DNA from: Sinorhizobium sp. 8-89
GTDB taxonomy: Bacteria; Pseudomonadota; Alphaproteobacteria; Rhizobiales; Rhizobiaceae
Reading direction: 5' to 3'
Length of the DNA stretch: 64,000 nucleotides
NCBI RefSeq assembly: GCF_030124325.1
Contig: NZ_JASKLR010000008.1
Span: 62,001-126,000 of the forward strand
Every line of letters starts with the position of its first letter. Position 1 is the first letter of the stretch. The position numbers and the translations under genes are program-made. A model generated the notes under the pieces. The model was not told the DNA's origin, made no database searches, and was given only the letters and a program-made list of their open reading frames with translations. Shown here piece by piece: positions 27,524-36,656 of this stretch.

Positions 27524-27832
27524 ATGAGCAAAACAGTTTTAGACAATTTGACCGGCATGTACTTCACCCTCGACGCTCCCGATGGAAGCTATGGGACCGG
27601 CCAGGTAATTCGCCTTGCTGCCGAAGGCGTCTATTTCGTCCGATTCGACGGCAATGAGGTGACGTTACCTCTAGAGCTCGTGACCGTTGGCGAGATGCTG
27701 GAAACCACTGAGGAGGAGTACAAGCTCTGGCGATTCTTCGACACGATCGAAGAAAGGGATAAGTGGATCGAGTGGTTGGATGCCCCATCGAAGCCGCGGG
27801 TCATTTCTCTCGTTAAGCCGACGACCCCTTGA
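27524..27832 (+). CDS. small acidic hypothetical protein
   Basis: A 102-residue soluble, acidic protein with no recognised family. It reads as alternating strands (GMYFTLDAPDGSYGTGQVIRL, VYFVRFDGNEVTLPLEL) followed by a Glu-rich helix (TEEEYKLWRFFDTIEERDKW). The composition and regular strand-helix pattern support a real gene. The longer open frame from 27284 shows no protein-like character, so the ATG at 27524 is favoured despite a weak ribosome site. The stop lies just before the RND remnant. Confidence 0.55.
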   Translation: MSKTVLDNLTGMYFTLDAPDGSYGTGQVIRLAAEGVYFVRFDGNEVTLPLELVTVGEMLETTEEEYKLWRFFDTIEERDKWIEWLDAPSKPRVISLVKPTTP

Positions 27833-27837
27833 CGCAG

Positions 27838-28096
27838 GCCGTCGTCGAAGCAGCTTTGGAAACCTACCGACTGCGCCCATCATTATGACGTCCGTGGCGT
27901 TCATAGCAGGCTCTGTCCCTCTGCTGATTGGGCATGGTGCCGGTGCGGAAGTGCGCTTCGCTACAGGCGTGACGTGTTTGCTGGCATGCTCGGGGTCCCG
28001 CTGTTCGGCCTGTTCCTGACGCCGGTGTTCTTCATCATCCTGCGACGGATGACGACCGCAAGAGGGATGTCTGATAGTCCTCAGCCACCGACTTGA
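27838..28096 (+). pseudogene. decayed C-terminal remnant of an RND efflux transporter
   Basis: Read with two one-base frame corrections, this stretch encodes the last TM block of an AcrB-type transporter. AVVEAALETYRLRP is followed (shift near 27878) by IIMTSVAFIAGSVPLLIGHG with GAGAEVR, and then (shift near 27973) by VFAGMLGVPLFGLFLTPVFF with IILRR, to a TGA at 28094-28096. The order and spacing match the end of the HAE1 family, yet no start or earlier part exists, because an unrelated small gene occupies the upstream side. It is therefore the 3' end left by a deletion, and both indels would block expression. It is not a copy of the intact pump at 1231-4365, since the wording differs throughout. 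Confidence 0.82.
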
Positions 28097-28113
28097 GGTC
28101 AGTCCCGACAGCG

Positions 28114-28147
28114 GCCCCGCTGCAGACTGCAGCGGGGCTGTGCTTTT
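28114..28147 (+). terminator. strong rho-independent terminator of the lost RND gene
   Basis: A perfect 12-base stem (GCCCCGCTGCAG, 28114-28125, with its complement at 28127-28138) is followed by TGTGCTTTTT. It begins 17 bases after the stop of the RND remnant on the same strand, the normal position for that gene's own terminator. Confidence 0.85.
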
Positions 28148-28662
28148 TGTCGGGAGATGTGGCGACGATGTTGGGCTCTTCCCTATTGGTGTAGCATTGG
28201 ACCTCTTTCAGCCCCCCAAGCTCGGTTGGACGCTGCCGGCCCGCTCTATCTTGGGGCACATCCCTGGCGCTGCTTGCCGCCGTGCGCCGAAGTGGGCATG
28301 GAATGTCGCCTCGCGAAACTTGCCGGTCGCACTGACCGCGCAATGATTGTCGCAGAACAGCATTCGGCGTCATCGGCGGGCTCATCGTTCACGCTCGGTG
28401 GCCGAATGGAATGGAATTCGCTGGGATCGCTATACAGATCCGTTGGAGTTGTTCTTTCGTCCCGTGTTTTCCAGAAAGGCAGGTTCGGTTGACCAGAGCT
28501 TTGTCGCAATAGTCCTGCGTTTCGCGTCGAAAATCGGCCTTTGAATTTTTGGAGAAATTACTGTCGCAAGCTCACTTGCGATGTTGGTCCCCCGCCTCGA
28601 AGAGCCCCGAACTGCCGATCTTTGGCTTAAAGGCGATACTCGTCATTAGATCCAAGCGAATT
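28148..28662. other. gene-poor stretch after the RND remnant
   Basis: About 500 bases with several overlapping short frames and no ribosome sites or family resemblance. No further RND fragments or mobile-element ends were recognised. Confidence 0.35.
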
Positions 28663-28693
28663 TGCCGGCCGCAGCTCTTCACCACGGCCGGCA
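28663..28693 (-). terminator. hairpin downstream of the TRAP operon
   Basis: TGCCGGCCG (28663-28671) and CGGCCGGCA (28685-28693) form a perfect nine-base stem six bases past the stop of the TRAP large permease on the minus strand. The following bases are AAATTC rather than a T run, so it may act as a transcript 3' end structure. Confidence 0.45.
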
Positions 28694-28698
28694 GTCGC

Positions 28699-30012
28699 TT
28701 ATTGAACGGCTGTCGTCCCATAAACGAGGTTCGGCAGCCAGAGCGAAAGTTGCGGAAACATGCTGAGCATCAGCAACAACACCATCATCATCACGAGATA
28801 GGGCAACACCTCGCGCGCATAGGCCATCATTGGAACCTTCAGCACCATCGACGAGATGTACATCAGGCCGCCGACCGGCGGCGTGATGCCGGCGATGGTC
28901 AGGTTGGTGATGAAGACGACCCCGAAATGCACACGATCGATACCGACGCCGTCGATAATCGGGATCAACATCGGCGTGAGGATAATCAACGCCGCCGAGC
29001 CCTCTATCGCTGTACCGACGACGATCAGAAGCACGTTGATGAGCAGCAGCATCAGCAGCGGGTTGTCGGTTGCGCCCCCGAGCCAGCTCGACATCGCCTG
29101 CGGTACCTGTTCCCAGGCGAGATAGAAACCGAAGGCCGCAGCCGCGCAGATCATGATCATGACCACGGCCGAATCGCGCACGGACTCGGCAAGTACCTCG
29201 GGGATTTGACGGATCGTGAACTCGCGATAACCAAAGACTGCAACGAACAGCACGTAGACGACGACGACCGCGCCAGCCTCTGTGGTCGTGAACAGCCCAT
29301 AGCGTGTACCGACGAAGATGACCACCGGGATCGAAAGCGCCCAGAGGCCATCGACAAGCGCCTTCACGCCTTCGGCGCGGGTTGCCCTCTCCTTGCGCAG
29401 CGGCTTGTAACCGCGCTTCTTGGCAATGAAATAGGTGGTGATCATCAACCCACCGGCAAGCACGAGGCCGGGCACAACGCCGGCCGCAAACAGCCTGCCG
29501 ATCGAGGTTTCGGCAAGGAAGCCATAGACGATGAGACCGATCGACGGCGGTATGAGGCTGGTGATGATGGCGGCTGAAGAGGTGATTACCGCGGCGAAAG
29601 CACGGCTGTATCCCCTCTCCGACATCTCTAAGCCGAGGGTCTTCGCCAGCATGGCCGCGTCCGCATTTGCGGAGGCAGTCAAGCCGCCAAGCAGCGTGCC
29701 GAGGACCGTGCACATCTGAGCGAGCGCGCCGGTCATATGGCCGACGAGGACGTCGGCAAGGTTGAGCAGCCGACGGGTGATGCCCGACGCGTTCATGATG
29801 CAGCCCGCGAGCACGAAAAGCGGCAGCGCCAGCAGAGACACGGACTGGCTTCCTTCAGCCATCTCCTGGGCGAAATTGGCAAGCGGGATCATGTCCATGT
29901 TAAGCAGGAAGAAGGCCAGCGCTCCGATCGCCATCGCCCAGGTGATCGGGGTCGACAGCAGGAAGAGCACGACGACGAGCAACGATGGGCCGGCAAGATG
30001 AAAGAAGGTCAT
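28699..30012 (-). CDS. TRAP transporter large permease (DctM family)
   Basis: A 437-residue inner-membrane protein with about 12 helices, the ion-coupled translocation subunit of a TRAP importer. DctM features include LLALPLFVLAGCIMNASGI, ASANADAAMLAKTLG, SLIPPSIGLIVYG and the late TIAGITPPVGGLMYISS. The ATG at 30012 overlaps the stop of the small permease gene (ATGA). The frame upstream of it is the antisense-like extension and is ignored. It works with the small permease and the periplasmic receptor encoded upstream, and probably imports a sugar acid, judged from the neighbouring fuconate pathway. Confidence 0.95.
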   Translation of the reverse strand: MTFFHLAGPSLLVVVLFLLSTPITWAMAIGALAFFLLNMDMIPLANFAQEMAEGSQSVSLLALPLFVLAGCIMNASGITRRLLNLADVLVGHMTGALAQMCTVLGTLLGGLTASANADAAMLAKTLGLEMSERGYSRAFAAVITSSAAIITSLIPPSIGLIVYGFLAETSIGRLFAAGVVPGLVLAGGLMITTYFIAKKRGYKPLRKERATRAEGVKALVDGLWALSIPVVIFVGTRYGLFTTTEAGAVVVVYVLFVAVFGYREFTIRQIPEVLAESVRDSAVVMIMICAAAAFGFYLAWEQVPQAMSSWLGGATDNPLLMLLLINVLLIVVGTAIEGSAALIILTPMLIPIIDGVGIDRVHFGVVFITNLTIAGITPPVGGLMYISSMVLKVPMMAYAREVLPYLVMMMVLLLMLSMFPQLSLWLPNLVYGTTAVQ

Positions 30013-30521
30013 ATCAGCGATTCCACATTGCGATGCACCCGGGCGGTCCACGGTCTTTCGACAATGAGGTGCTGGATGAACATGCCGGCGGATGCCACGG
30101 CGAGCGGGCCGTAGGAGAGGCTGCGCGACAGGTCGAGTGCGATGGTGTGGACCTGGCGCGACGTCCAGGCCTGCCACGCAAACAGTACCGTCATCACCAC
30201 GAAGAAGGCGGCGAGCAACAGGTAATTGAACCAGGCAATCGCCCTCTGCCAGCTCGCAGGAAATGCCGTGACCAGCACATCGATCGCCGCATGCGTTCCC
30301 AGACGGACGCCGGCCACGGAGCCGAAAAAGACGAGATAGGCGAAGGCCATGATTGCCAGCTCGTAGGTCCAGGCGGCCGGTTGGGGGAAAATATAGCGGC
30401 TGACAACGCCCCAGAGGATCGAAAAGACGACGACGATGAGCGCGGCAACGCCAATCGCCTCGTCGGCGCGGCGAAAACTGAGAAGAGGAATGGTCTCTTC
30501 CCGCAAGCGTGAGGTTTCCAT
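30009..30521 (-). CDS. TRAP transporter small permease (DctQ family)
   Basis: A 170-residue protein with four helices and the DctQ-type centre (GVVSRYIFPQPAAWTYELAIMA followed by FFGSVAGVRLGTHAAIDVL). It forms a complex with the large permease. The ATG at 30521, with GAGG upstream, is preferred; ATG codons at 30536 and further upstream lack a ribosome site. The stop overlaps the large permease start, so the two are translationally coupled. Confidence 0.9.
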   Translation of the reverse strand: METSRLREETIPLLSFRRADEAIGVAALIVVVFSILWGVVSRYIFPQPAAWTYELAIMAFAYLVFFGSVAGVRLGTHAAIDVLVTAFPASWQRAIAWFNYLLLAAFFVVMTVLFAWQAWTSRQVHTIALDLSRSLSYGPLAVASAGMFIQHLIVERPWTARVHRNVESLI

Positions 30522-30683
30522 GGCGGCCTCGGTCATTTGAAGAGAAGGAGATGGGCGGCTCAATGCGCCACCCATTTTCGGCTCGGCCGTGCCTGTCTCA
30601 CGTTCTGCGTCGGTCCCCATCGCCGATGCGGTGTCGACCGTCAGGCCAGCGCCGGGCTACCGGCAGTAGACGGCTTCGTCGCC

Positions 30684-31658
30684 CTACTCGGCCATCGCCT
30701 TCTGCACGCGGTCGTAGATGCCCGGGGTGATATTCGGCACCTTGTCATAGGCGACGCGCGAGGCTTCGACGAAAGCCGGAATGTCGACGTCCGTTACGAT
30801 CTCGACACCTGAATCGGACAACTGCTTTGCATAGGCATCGTCGGTTTCAAGGGTCATCTGCGTAAGTTCCTGGGCGATCGTCTGCCCCTCCTCCAGGAGG
30901 ATCTTCTGCAGGTCTTCGGGCAAGCCGTTGAAAAGCTGGGTGGATGCGACCCAAGCGGTGAACATGATCTGGTGGCCAGTCTTCGAGATGACCTTGCGGG
31001 TTTCGTTCAACTTCGCGCCGGCGATCGATCCGAATGGCCCCTCAGCAGCGTCGACGACGCCGGTCTGCAGCGCATTGTAGACATCGCCCCAGGGCAGTTC
31101 CGTCGGGCGCGCGCCGTAGCTGCCGAAGGTCGCCATCATGATCGGCGAGGACGGCACGCGGATCGTCACGCCGGAAAGGTCAGCCGGGGTACGGACCGGT
31201 TTGTTGGAGATGATGTGGCGGTATCCAAAGAGACCGTTGGGCATGATGATCTTGATGCCCTGCGCCTCGAGCTTGCCGGACAATTCCTTGTAGAGATCGG
31301 ATGCGAACAGACGATCCGTGGCCTCGAGGCTCGGATAGACGTAAGGGCCGGCCAGGATCGACATGTCGGGCACGAACTGGCCGAGCTGCCCGTAGTCGGT
31401 GGCGCTCAGCAGGCTGGCGCCGCTCATCACCATTTCGTTGACCTTCTTCTGGGCGCCGAGCTGATCACCGGTCATCACGGTAATCGAGATCCGGCCATCC
31501 GAACGCTTCTCGACGCGTTCGGAGAAGGTCTTCATCGCCTTGACGATCGGCTCGTTCGGATTCACCTGCGAGGTCGAGAAACGCAGGCTGTATTCCTGCG
31601 CGTTCGCGCCGCAATAGGATAGAGCGGCCATGGCGGCGGCGAGCATGAACTTCTTCAT
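30684..31658 (-). CDS. TRAP transporter periplasmic receptor (DctP family)
   Basis: A 324-residue periplasmic binding protein. A signal peptide (residues 1-21, ending CGANA) is followed by LRFSTSQVNPNEPIVKAMK. The mid region GVTIRVPSSPIMM contains the Arg that in TRAP receptors binds the ligand carboxylate, and the ELPWGDVYNALQTGVVDAAEG motif is the family signature. The ATG at 31658 has a strong GGAGGA site. It is the first gene of the TRAP operon, with a 162-base gap to the small permease gene. The ligand is presumably an organic or sugar acid. Confidence 0.93.
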   Translation of the reverse strand: MKKFMLAAAMAALSYCGANAQEYSLRFSTSQVNPNEPIVKAMKTFSERVEKRSDGRISITVMTGDQLGAQKKVNEMVMSGASLLSATDYGQLGQFVPDMSILAGPYVYPSLEATDRLFASDLYKELSGKLEAQGIKIIMPNGLFGYRHIISNKPVRTPADLSGVTIRVPSSPIMMATFGSYGARPTELPWGDVYNALQTGVVDAAEGPFGSIAGAKLNETRKVISKTGHQIMFTAWVASTQLFNGLPEDLQKILLEEGQTIAQELTQMTLETDDAYAKQLSDSGVEIVTDVDIPAFVEASRVAYDKVPNITPGIYDRVQKAMAE

Positions 31659-31689
31659 TGATCCTCCTCTTCCGGACTCCCCTCCGGAT

Positions 31690-31709
31690 TTCATTCATAA
31701 GCGAATGAA
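31690..31709. promoter_or_regulatory. palindrome upstream of the TRAP operon
   Basis: TTCATTC and GAATGAA flank ATAAGC, a perfect seven-base inverted repeat 31 bases before the receptor start codon. A further GAATGA lies at 31721-31726. The form fits a dimeric repressor site overlapping the promoter; the regulator is not known. Confidence 0.5.
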
Positions 31710-31881
31710 TGAGTTATTTACGAATGATACGGGGGCGTCAAGAGGAATGTCTCGAGGCGACCCCGCCAGCTTGCGGTTTGCGGACAACATAAAGCCGCCG
31801 CAGGATTCCTGCGACGGCCGCGCGCACTTGAAGGTGAATAGGTGCGTTATATATGAATACCTGTGCGAACGGGTCTGAACA

Positions 31882-33159
31882 CTAAACTCGAAAGATGTAG
31901 TCCTTGATGGATTGTGGCTTCATCTCGATCGAAAAGCCCGGCCGCAGCGGCGGCATGTAGGCCGCGTTGCGGATGACGCAAGGCTCAAGGAAGTGTTCAT
32001 GCAAGTGGTCGACATATTCGATCACCCGGCCATCCTTGGTCCCTGACACGGCGAGATAGTCAATCATCGACAGGTGCTGGACGTATTCGCAGAGCCCTAC
32101 CCCACCAGCATGCGGCCAGACCGGAAGCTCATACTTCGCCGCCACCAGCAAGACCGCCAGCACCTCGTTGAGACCGCCCATGCGGCAGGAATCGATCTGC
32201 ACGATGTCGATCGCACCTTCGGCGATGAATTGCTTGAACATAATCCGGTTCTGGCACATCTCGCCGGTCGCGACTCTCACCGGGCTGATTGCCTCGCGGA
32301 TCTTGCGATGGCCGGCGATATCGTCGGGGCTCGTCGGTTCCTCGATGAAAAACGGCGTGGCAAAGGCCAGTCGCTTGACCCAGTCGATCGCTTCGCCGAC
32401 TTCCCAGACCTGGTTGGCATCGATCATCAGATAGCGGTCCGGGCCGATTACCTCTCGGACGATGGTCAAGCGGCGAATGTCGTCTGTGAGATCGCGCCCG
32501 ACTTTCATCTTGATATGGTTGAAGCCCTGATCGATCGCTTCTTGAGCGAGCCGCCGCAGCTTGTCGTCATCGTAGCCAAGCCAGCCGGCCGAGGTCGTGT
32601 AGCAGGCATACCCTTCCCTCTCCAGCGTCGCGATGCGCTCGGACTTGCCTCGCTCCGCTTTCCGCAGAATGGTGATCGCCTCGTCGCGGGTCAGCACATC
32701 GGTCAAGTAGCGGTAATCGACGATGTCGGCGATCTGTTCCGGCGTCATCTCCGCGACCAACCGCCAGACGGGCTTGCCGGCTTCCTTGGCCAGGAGGTCC
32801 CAGATCGCGTTAACGATGGCACCCGTCGCGAGGTGGATCGCCCCCTTCTCAGGGCCAATCCAGCGCAACTGGCTGTCACCAGTCAGATGCCGCCAGAACC
32901 GACCCGGATTGGCCAGAATGTCCGCGGTGTTCTGGCCGATGACGAGATGACGCATGGCCTTGATAGCCATGCAGCAGATGTCGTTACCTCGTCCGATCGT
33001 GAAAGTCAGGCCATGCCCTGCCAGTGCCGGATCATCGGTGTCGAGGATGACATAGGCCGCGGAATAGTCGGGATCCGGGTTCATGGCATCGGATCCGTCG
33101 AGGCTCTGCGAAGTGGGAAAGCGCAGATCGAAGACGCGCAGATCGGTGATGCGGGTCAT
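31882..33159 (-). CDS. L-fuconate dehydratase (enolase superfamily)
   Basis: A 425-residue mandelate-racemase-subgroup dehydratase converting L-fuconate to 2-keto-3-deoxy-L-fuconate. It carries the superfamily elements: IKMKVG with the Lys-x-Lys base, MIDANQ, FIEEPT and ATGE with metal ligands, and WPHAGGVGLCEY with the catalytic His. The long N-terminal domain with AYVILDTDDPALAGHGLTF and GRGNDICCMAI matches fuconate dehydratases rather than generic racemases. The ATG at 33159 follows GGAG, and the open frame before it lacks homology. It is last in the fucose gene chain, 23 bases after the hydrolase gene. Confidence 0.9.
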   Translation of the reverse strand: MTRITDLRVFDLRFPTSQSLDGSDAMNPDPDYSAAYVILDTDDPALAGHGLTFTIGRGNDICCMAIKAMRHLVIGQNTADILANPGRFWRHLTGDSQLRWIGPEKGAIHLATGAIVNAIWDLLAKEAGKPVWRLVAEMTPEQIADIVDYRYLTDVLTRDEAITILRKAERGKSERIATLEREGYACYTTSAGWLGYDDDKLRRLAQEAIDQGFNHIKMKVGRDLTDDIRRLTIVREVIGPDRYLMIDANQVWEVGEAIDWVKRLAFATPFFIEEPTSPDDIAGHRKIREAISPVRVATGEMCQNRIMFKQFIAEGAIDIVQIDSCRMGGLNEVLAVLLVAAKYELPVWPHAGGVGLCEYVQHLSMIDYLAVSGTKDGRVIEYVDHLHEHFLEPCVIRNAAYMPPLRPGFSIEMKPQSIKDYIFRV

Positions 33160-33181
33160 GTTTGCTCCAATCACTACGCGT

Positions 33182-34027
33182 TCAGGCGTCGGCGCGAACG
33201 CGTTGTTTCTGACTGCCGAGGCCCTCGATACCGAGTTCAACGACGTCGCCAGCCTTCAGATAGCGCGGCGGCTTCATGCCCATGCCGACGCCCGGCGGCG
33301 TGCCGGTCGAGATGATATCGCCCGGCTGCAACGACATGAACTGTGAGAGATAGGAAACGAGGTAGGCAACGCCAAAGACCATCGTCTTGGACGAACCGTT
33401 CTGCATCGTCTCACCGTTGACCTTCAGCCACATCGGCAGGTTCTGCGGATCCGGCACCTCGTCCTTGGTGACGAGCCAGGGTCCGGTCGGCCCGAACGTG
33501 TCGCAGGACTTGCCCTTCGTCCATTGGCCATGGCGCTCGGTCTGGAACGCGCGCTCGGAAACATCGTGAATGGTGCAATAGCCGGCGACATAGTCGAGTG
33601 CATCGGCCTCGCTGACATATTTCGTCGTGCGGCCGATGACGATGCCGAGTTCCACTTCCCAGTCGGTCTTTTCCGAGCCGCGCGGCAGGACGAGATCGTC
33701 GTTCGGCCCGCCGATCGCCGACGTCGCCTTCATGAAGATGATCGGCTCGGGCGGCACCGTCGCTCCGGTCTCGGCGGCGTGATCGGAATAATTGAGGCCG
33801 ATGCAGATGAACTTGCCGGTGCCCGCCACGCAGGGGCCGAGCCGCGGATCACCGGCGACCGCCGGCAAGGTCTCCGCGTTGAGCCTGGAGAGTTTCGCCA
33901 GTCTTTCGGGGTCGAGGATATCCCCGGCCAGATCCGCCACTTCTCCGGAAAGATCGCGGATCGTGCCGTTGGAGTCGATGAGGCCCGGCTTTTCGCGGCC
34001 CGGTTCGCCATAACGAAGAAATTTCAT
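33182..34027 (-). CDS. fumarylacetoacetate-hydrolase family, likely 2,4-diketo-3-deoxy-L-fuconate hydrolase
   Basis: A 281-residue FAH-family enzyme. The metal-binding set is visible in WEVELGIVIGR (two Glu) and CTIHDVS (Asp), and the late QPGDIISTGTPPGVG motif is typical. In L-fucose degradation without phosphorylation, an enzyme of this family splits 2,4-diketo-3-deoxyfuconate to pyruvate and L-lactate. The gene lies between the matching dehydrogenase and the dehydratase, which supports that role. The ATG at 34027 has AAGGAAAC upstream. The family also contains ureidoglycolate lyase and other activities, so the assignment is by context. Confidence 0.85.
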   Translation of the reverse strand: MKFLRYGEPGREKPGLIDSNGTIRDLSGEVADLAGDILDPERLAKLSRLNAETLPAVAGDPRLGPCVAGTGKFICIGLNYSDHAAETGATVPPEPIIFMKATSAIGGPNDDLVLPRGSEKTDWEVELGIVIGRTTKYVSEADALDYVAGYCTIHDVSERAFQTERHGQWTKGKSCDTFGPTGPWLVTKDEVPDPQNLPMWLKVNGETMQNGSSKTMVFGVAYLVSYLSQFMSLQPGDIISTGTPPGVGMGMKPPRYLKAGDVVELGIEGLGSQKQRVRADA

Positions 34028-34049
34028 GTGCTGTTTCCTTGGATGGAGG

Positions 34050-34784
34050 TCAGATGGTCCAGCCGCCGTCGATGGCGTAGGCCTGTCCGGAGGTGTAGGT
34101 TGCGCCGGCGAGATAGAGGGCGAGATCGGCAATCTCCTCGGGCGTACCGAGGCGCCCCATCGGCTGGCGGGCAATGAAGGCGGCGCGCGCCGTCTCGTAA
34201 TCGCCCTGCGCGCGCATGCGGCTTTCGAGCGACGGGCTCTCGACCGTCCCCGGGCAGATCGCATTGCAGCGAATGCCATCGGCCACGTAGTCGGCGGCGA
34301 CCGACTTCGTGAGCCCGATCACCGCCGCCTTTGTCACGCCGTAGGCGAAGCGGTTCGGCACGCCCTTTATGCTGGAGGCCACCGAAGCCATGTTGATGAT
34401 CGAGCCATCCTTGCGCGCAAGCATGCCGGGCAAAACGGCGCGGATGGTGCGAATCATGGCCTTGACATTGAGGTCGAAGGCGAATTCGAAATCGGCATCC
34501 TTCATCTCGAGGATCGACCCCGCGTGCACGAAACCGGCGCAATTGAAGAGTACGTCCACTCGGCCGATTTTGGCAACCAGCGCGTCGACCGCGCTACCGT
34601 CGAGAACGTCGAGCCGATGGGTTTCGACATTACCCTTAGTCGCCAGCGTTGCGAGCGCGTCGGCGTTGATATCGGTGGCATGCACAGTCGCGCCGGCCTT
34701 GGCAAAGGCGAGTGCGGTGGCGCGGCCGATGCCCTGGGCAGCGGCGGTGACAAGGACGACCTTGCCAGAAAGATCCGTTGTCAT
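34050..34784 (-). CDS. SDR oxidoreductase, likely 2-keto-3-deoxy-L-fuconate dehydrogenase
   Basis: A 244-residue classical short-chain dehydrogenase. The NAD-binding element AAAQGIGRA, then NCAG, the catalytic Ser in NMASVASS and the Tyr-Lys pair in YGVTKAA are all present, and the C-terminal SGQAYAIDGGWTI is standard. In the non-phosphorylative fucose route it would oxidise the C4 hydroxyl of 2-keto-3-deoxy-L-fuconate with NAD. It sits 22 bases upstream of the FAH-family gene and 10 bases after the MaoC-like gene. The start has GAGGGATC upstream. Confidence 0.87.
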   Translation of the reverse strand: MTTDLSGKVVLVTAAAQGIGRATALAFAKAGATVHATDINADALATLATKGNVETHRLDVLDGSAVDALVAKIGRVDVLFNCAGFVHAGSILEMKDADFEFAFDLNVKAMIRTIRAVLPGMLARKDGSIINMASVASSIKGVPNRFAYGVTKAAVIGLTKSVAADYVADGIRCNAICPGTVESPSLESRMRAQGDYETARAAFIARQPMGRLGTPEEIADLALYLAGATYTSGQAYAIDGGWTI

Positions 34785-34794
34785 TGTTGATCCC

Positions 34795-35241
34795 TCATGC
34801 TTTGCGTTCGACGATCAGGATATGGTCGGCGGCAAGGACGACCTCGCCACGCTGGTTGATGACTTCGCATCGTTCGACGACGCGCCCCGCCGTCGGTCGC
34901 TTCGGATCGTCCTCCTTGGCTGAGATCGTCACGCGGGTGCGGATGGTGTCGCCGATATGGACCGGACGCACGAACCGCAGCCGATCATAGCCATAAGAAA
35001 AGGCGACCGGATTGATCAGCGACGCCGTGAGGCCGACGCCAATCGAAAAGATCATGGTGCCATGGGCGATGCGCTGCCCGCCGGGCAGGGTCTTGGCGAA
35101 TTCAGCATCCATGTGATGCGGAAAGAAGTCGCCCGTATGTCCGGCATGGACCACGAAGTCGGTTTCCGTGATCGTTCGGCCCGTTGTCAGCCTGACATGG
35201 CCGAGCTCGTAGTCTTCGAAATGGATTGTCTGTTCTGCCAT
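34795..35241 (-). CDS. MaoC-like hot-dog dehydratase domain protein
   Basis: A 148-residue protein of the (R)-specific enoyl-CoA hydratase/MaoC fold. The hydratase signature is present in [21 protein letters not shown] and [13 protein letters not shown]. Such proteins hydrate or dehydrate CoA thioesters, which is unexpected inside a sugar-acid pathway. Here it may act on another intermediate or have been recruited as a non-CoA enzyme. The first ATG (35241) lies just after the stop of the oxidoreductase gene. A second, longer MaoC-like gene lies at 46389-46940. Confidence 0.8.
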   Translation of the reverse strand: MAEQTIHFEDYELGHVRLTTGRTITETDFVVHAGHTGDFFPHHMDAEFAKTLPGGQRIAHGTMIFSIGVGLTASLINPVAFSYGYDRLRFVRPVHIGDTIRTRVTISAKEDDPKRPTAGRVVERCEVINQRGEVVLAADHILIVERKA

Positions 35242-35243
35242 CG

Positions 35244-36323
35244 TCAACGTCCAGGAAGTGGCGCGATCGGGGTTGCGGGCCGCGCGCTGGATTGGTAGGC
35301 CGCTTCGACCAGCGCCATGGTCTGCCAGGCGTCGTCGACAGAGCCGATCAACTGCTCGTCCTCGCCGCTGGCGAAGCGTTGCAGGTTGGCCATGCGATTG
35401 GCAAAAGCGTCCGGGAACCAGGCGCCGGTGAGCGGTACCTCAATCCATTCCACGCCGCCGGCAGACCGGATCCAGAGTTCGTCGGGCTCGCCGCGCGGAT
35501 AGTCGAGATTGACACCCAACTTGACGTATGCCGCGCCCTCCGTCCCTGAAATGCGGAACTCGCAGGCCTGGAACTTGCGGCCGAAATCATGATCGTGATT
35601 GACCGAAAGCACACAGCGCACGCTGTCTCCGTAGTCGAGGATTGCGGCCGTGCGGGTCTGCGCCACCTCATGATTGGGGTGACCTATCGTCTTTGCATGC
35701 ACACCGTTCGGATTGCCAAGGAGGCCACGGATCAGGTCGAGATAATGGATCGAGTGCATTGCGATCTCGATCCGCGGCAGGCCTTTCAGGAATGGCCAGA
35801 GGCCCCAGGGCGTAGCGAGAGCAAGCCATGCATCGAAATCGACAACCTGGCCGAGATAACCCTTGCCGATTGCGTCGCGCAGCGCCAGCATCATTGGGGC
35901 GAAGCGCAGCTGGAAATTGAGTGCCGCCTTCAGCTGCCGCTCGCGGCAGATGTTGAGGATTTGCGTTGCGGCTGCGAGATCTCCGCCCATCGGCTTCTGG
36001 ATCAACGCGCCCGATCCGGTTGGCAGTTTCGACAGGATCGAGGCATGAGCGGCCGGCGGCGTTGCCAGGTCGAAAATCGCGCCTGGACTGGCCAGCGCCT
36101 CCGCTTCGGTGGCAAACGCCCGAATGCCCCAGTCGGCAGCAAGCGAAGCCGCCTTCCCGGCGTTCGGGTCGAAGATGCCGGCAACGGGAAAGCCTGCCTT
36201 CCGATAGGCTGGAAGATGCGCGTCACCGACGATGCTGCCGGCACCGAAGATGACGATCGGCCGCGGGTTTTCAGGTGCCGGCCACCATTGCTGCAGGGAT
36301 GTGGGGTCGAAGCCGTCAGCCAT
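35244..36323 (-). CDS. Gfo/Idh/MocA-family oxidoreductase
   Basis: A 359-residue NAD(P)-dependent oxidoreductase. The Rossmann start [20 protein letters not shown] and the conserved QKPMGGD motif (Glu-Lys-Pro in most members; here Gln replaces Glu) identify the family, followed by the C-terminal beta domain. These enzymes oxidise sugar or inositol hydroxyls. Given the cluster, it could oxidise the fucose-like sugar or a side substrate. The start overlaps the end of the mutarotase gene by eight bases, and its stop nearly meets the MaoC-like start. Confidence 0.85.
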   Translation of the reverse strand: MADGFDPTSLQQWWPAPENPRPIVIFGAGSIVGDAHLPAYRKAGFPVAGIFDPNAGKAASLAADWGIRAFATEAEALASPGAIFDLATPPAAHASILSKLPTGSGALIQKPMGGDLAAATQILNICRERQLKAALNFQLRFAPMMLALRDAIGKGYLGQVVDFDAWLALATPWGLWPFLKGLPRIEIAMHSIHYLDLIRGLLGNPNGVHAKTIGHPNHEVAQTRTAAILDYGDSVRCVLSVNHDHDFGRKFQACEFRISGTEGAAYVKLGVNLDYPRGEPDELWIRSAGGVEWIEVPLTGAWFPDAFANRMANLQRFASGEDEQLIGSVDDAWQTMALVEAAYQSSARPATPIAPLPGR

Positions 36324-36645
36324 GATGGAAGACTTCCTCCATCATGGCCCACCATTCGCCGTCCTTGCGCGTTTCAAGCGGCTTCTGGCAAGGCATGCAC
36401 ACCGACCACCATACCTGGTTCTTCGGGTGCGCCGCCATCTTGGCCATATCCGCGGCGAAATCTTCGCCGACATATTCCCAATAGCCGAACAGCAGGTTCT
36501 CCGGCTCCTTCAAGAAGATGGAGTAATTCGTGACGCTGCAATTGGAGATCAGCTCAAGGATCTCCGGCCAAACGGCAGCGTGCAGTTTCTTGTATTCGGC
36601 GATCTTTTCGGGCTGAAGGCCGATCACCATTCCCATCCGTTGCAT
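36316..36645 (-). CDS. L-rhamnose/L-fucose-type mutarotase (RhaM family)
   Basis: A 109-residue sugar mutarotase of the RhaM/YiiL family, which interconverts anomers of 6-deoxy sugars. Family marks are MGMVIGLQPEKIAEYKKLH near the start, the Tyr/His active-site region with AVWPEILEL, and the WWSVC segment with a Met-Pro-Cys-Gln stretch. Strong GGGGAGG fixes the ATG at 36645. Its presence supports uptake of a free 6-deoxyhexose by the adjacent ABC importer, followed by oxidation of the proper anomer. Confidence 0.85.
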   Translation of the reverse strand: MQRMGMVIGLQPEKIAEYKKLHAAVWPEILELISNCSVTNYSIFLKEPENLLFGYWEYVGEDFAADMAKMAAHPKNQVWWSVCMPCQKPLETRKDGEWWAMMEEVFHHG

Positions 36646-36656
36646 GGCAGCCTCCC

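Noticed and set aside
30537..30683. Extended N-terminus of the TRAP small permease
   Set aside because: The upstream frame lacks a ribosome site and family similarity; the later ATG with GAGG fits the usual length.
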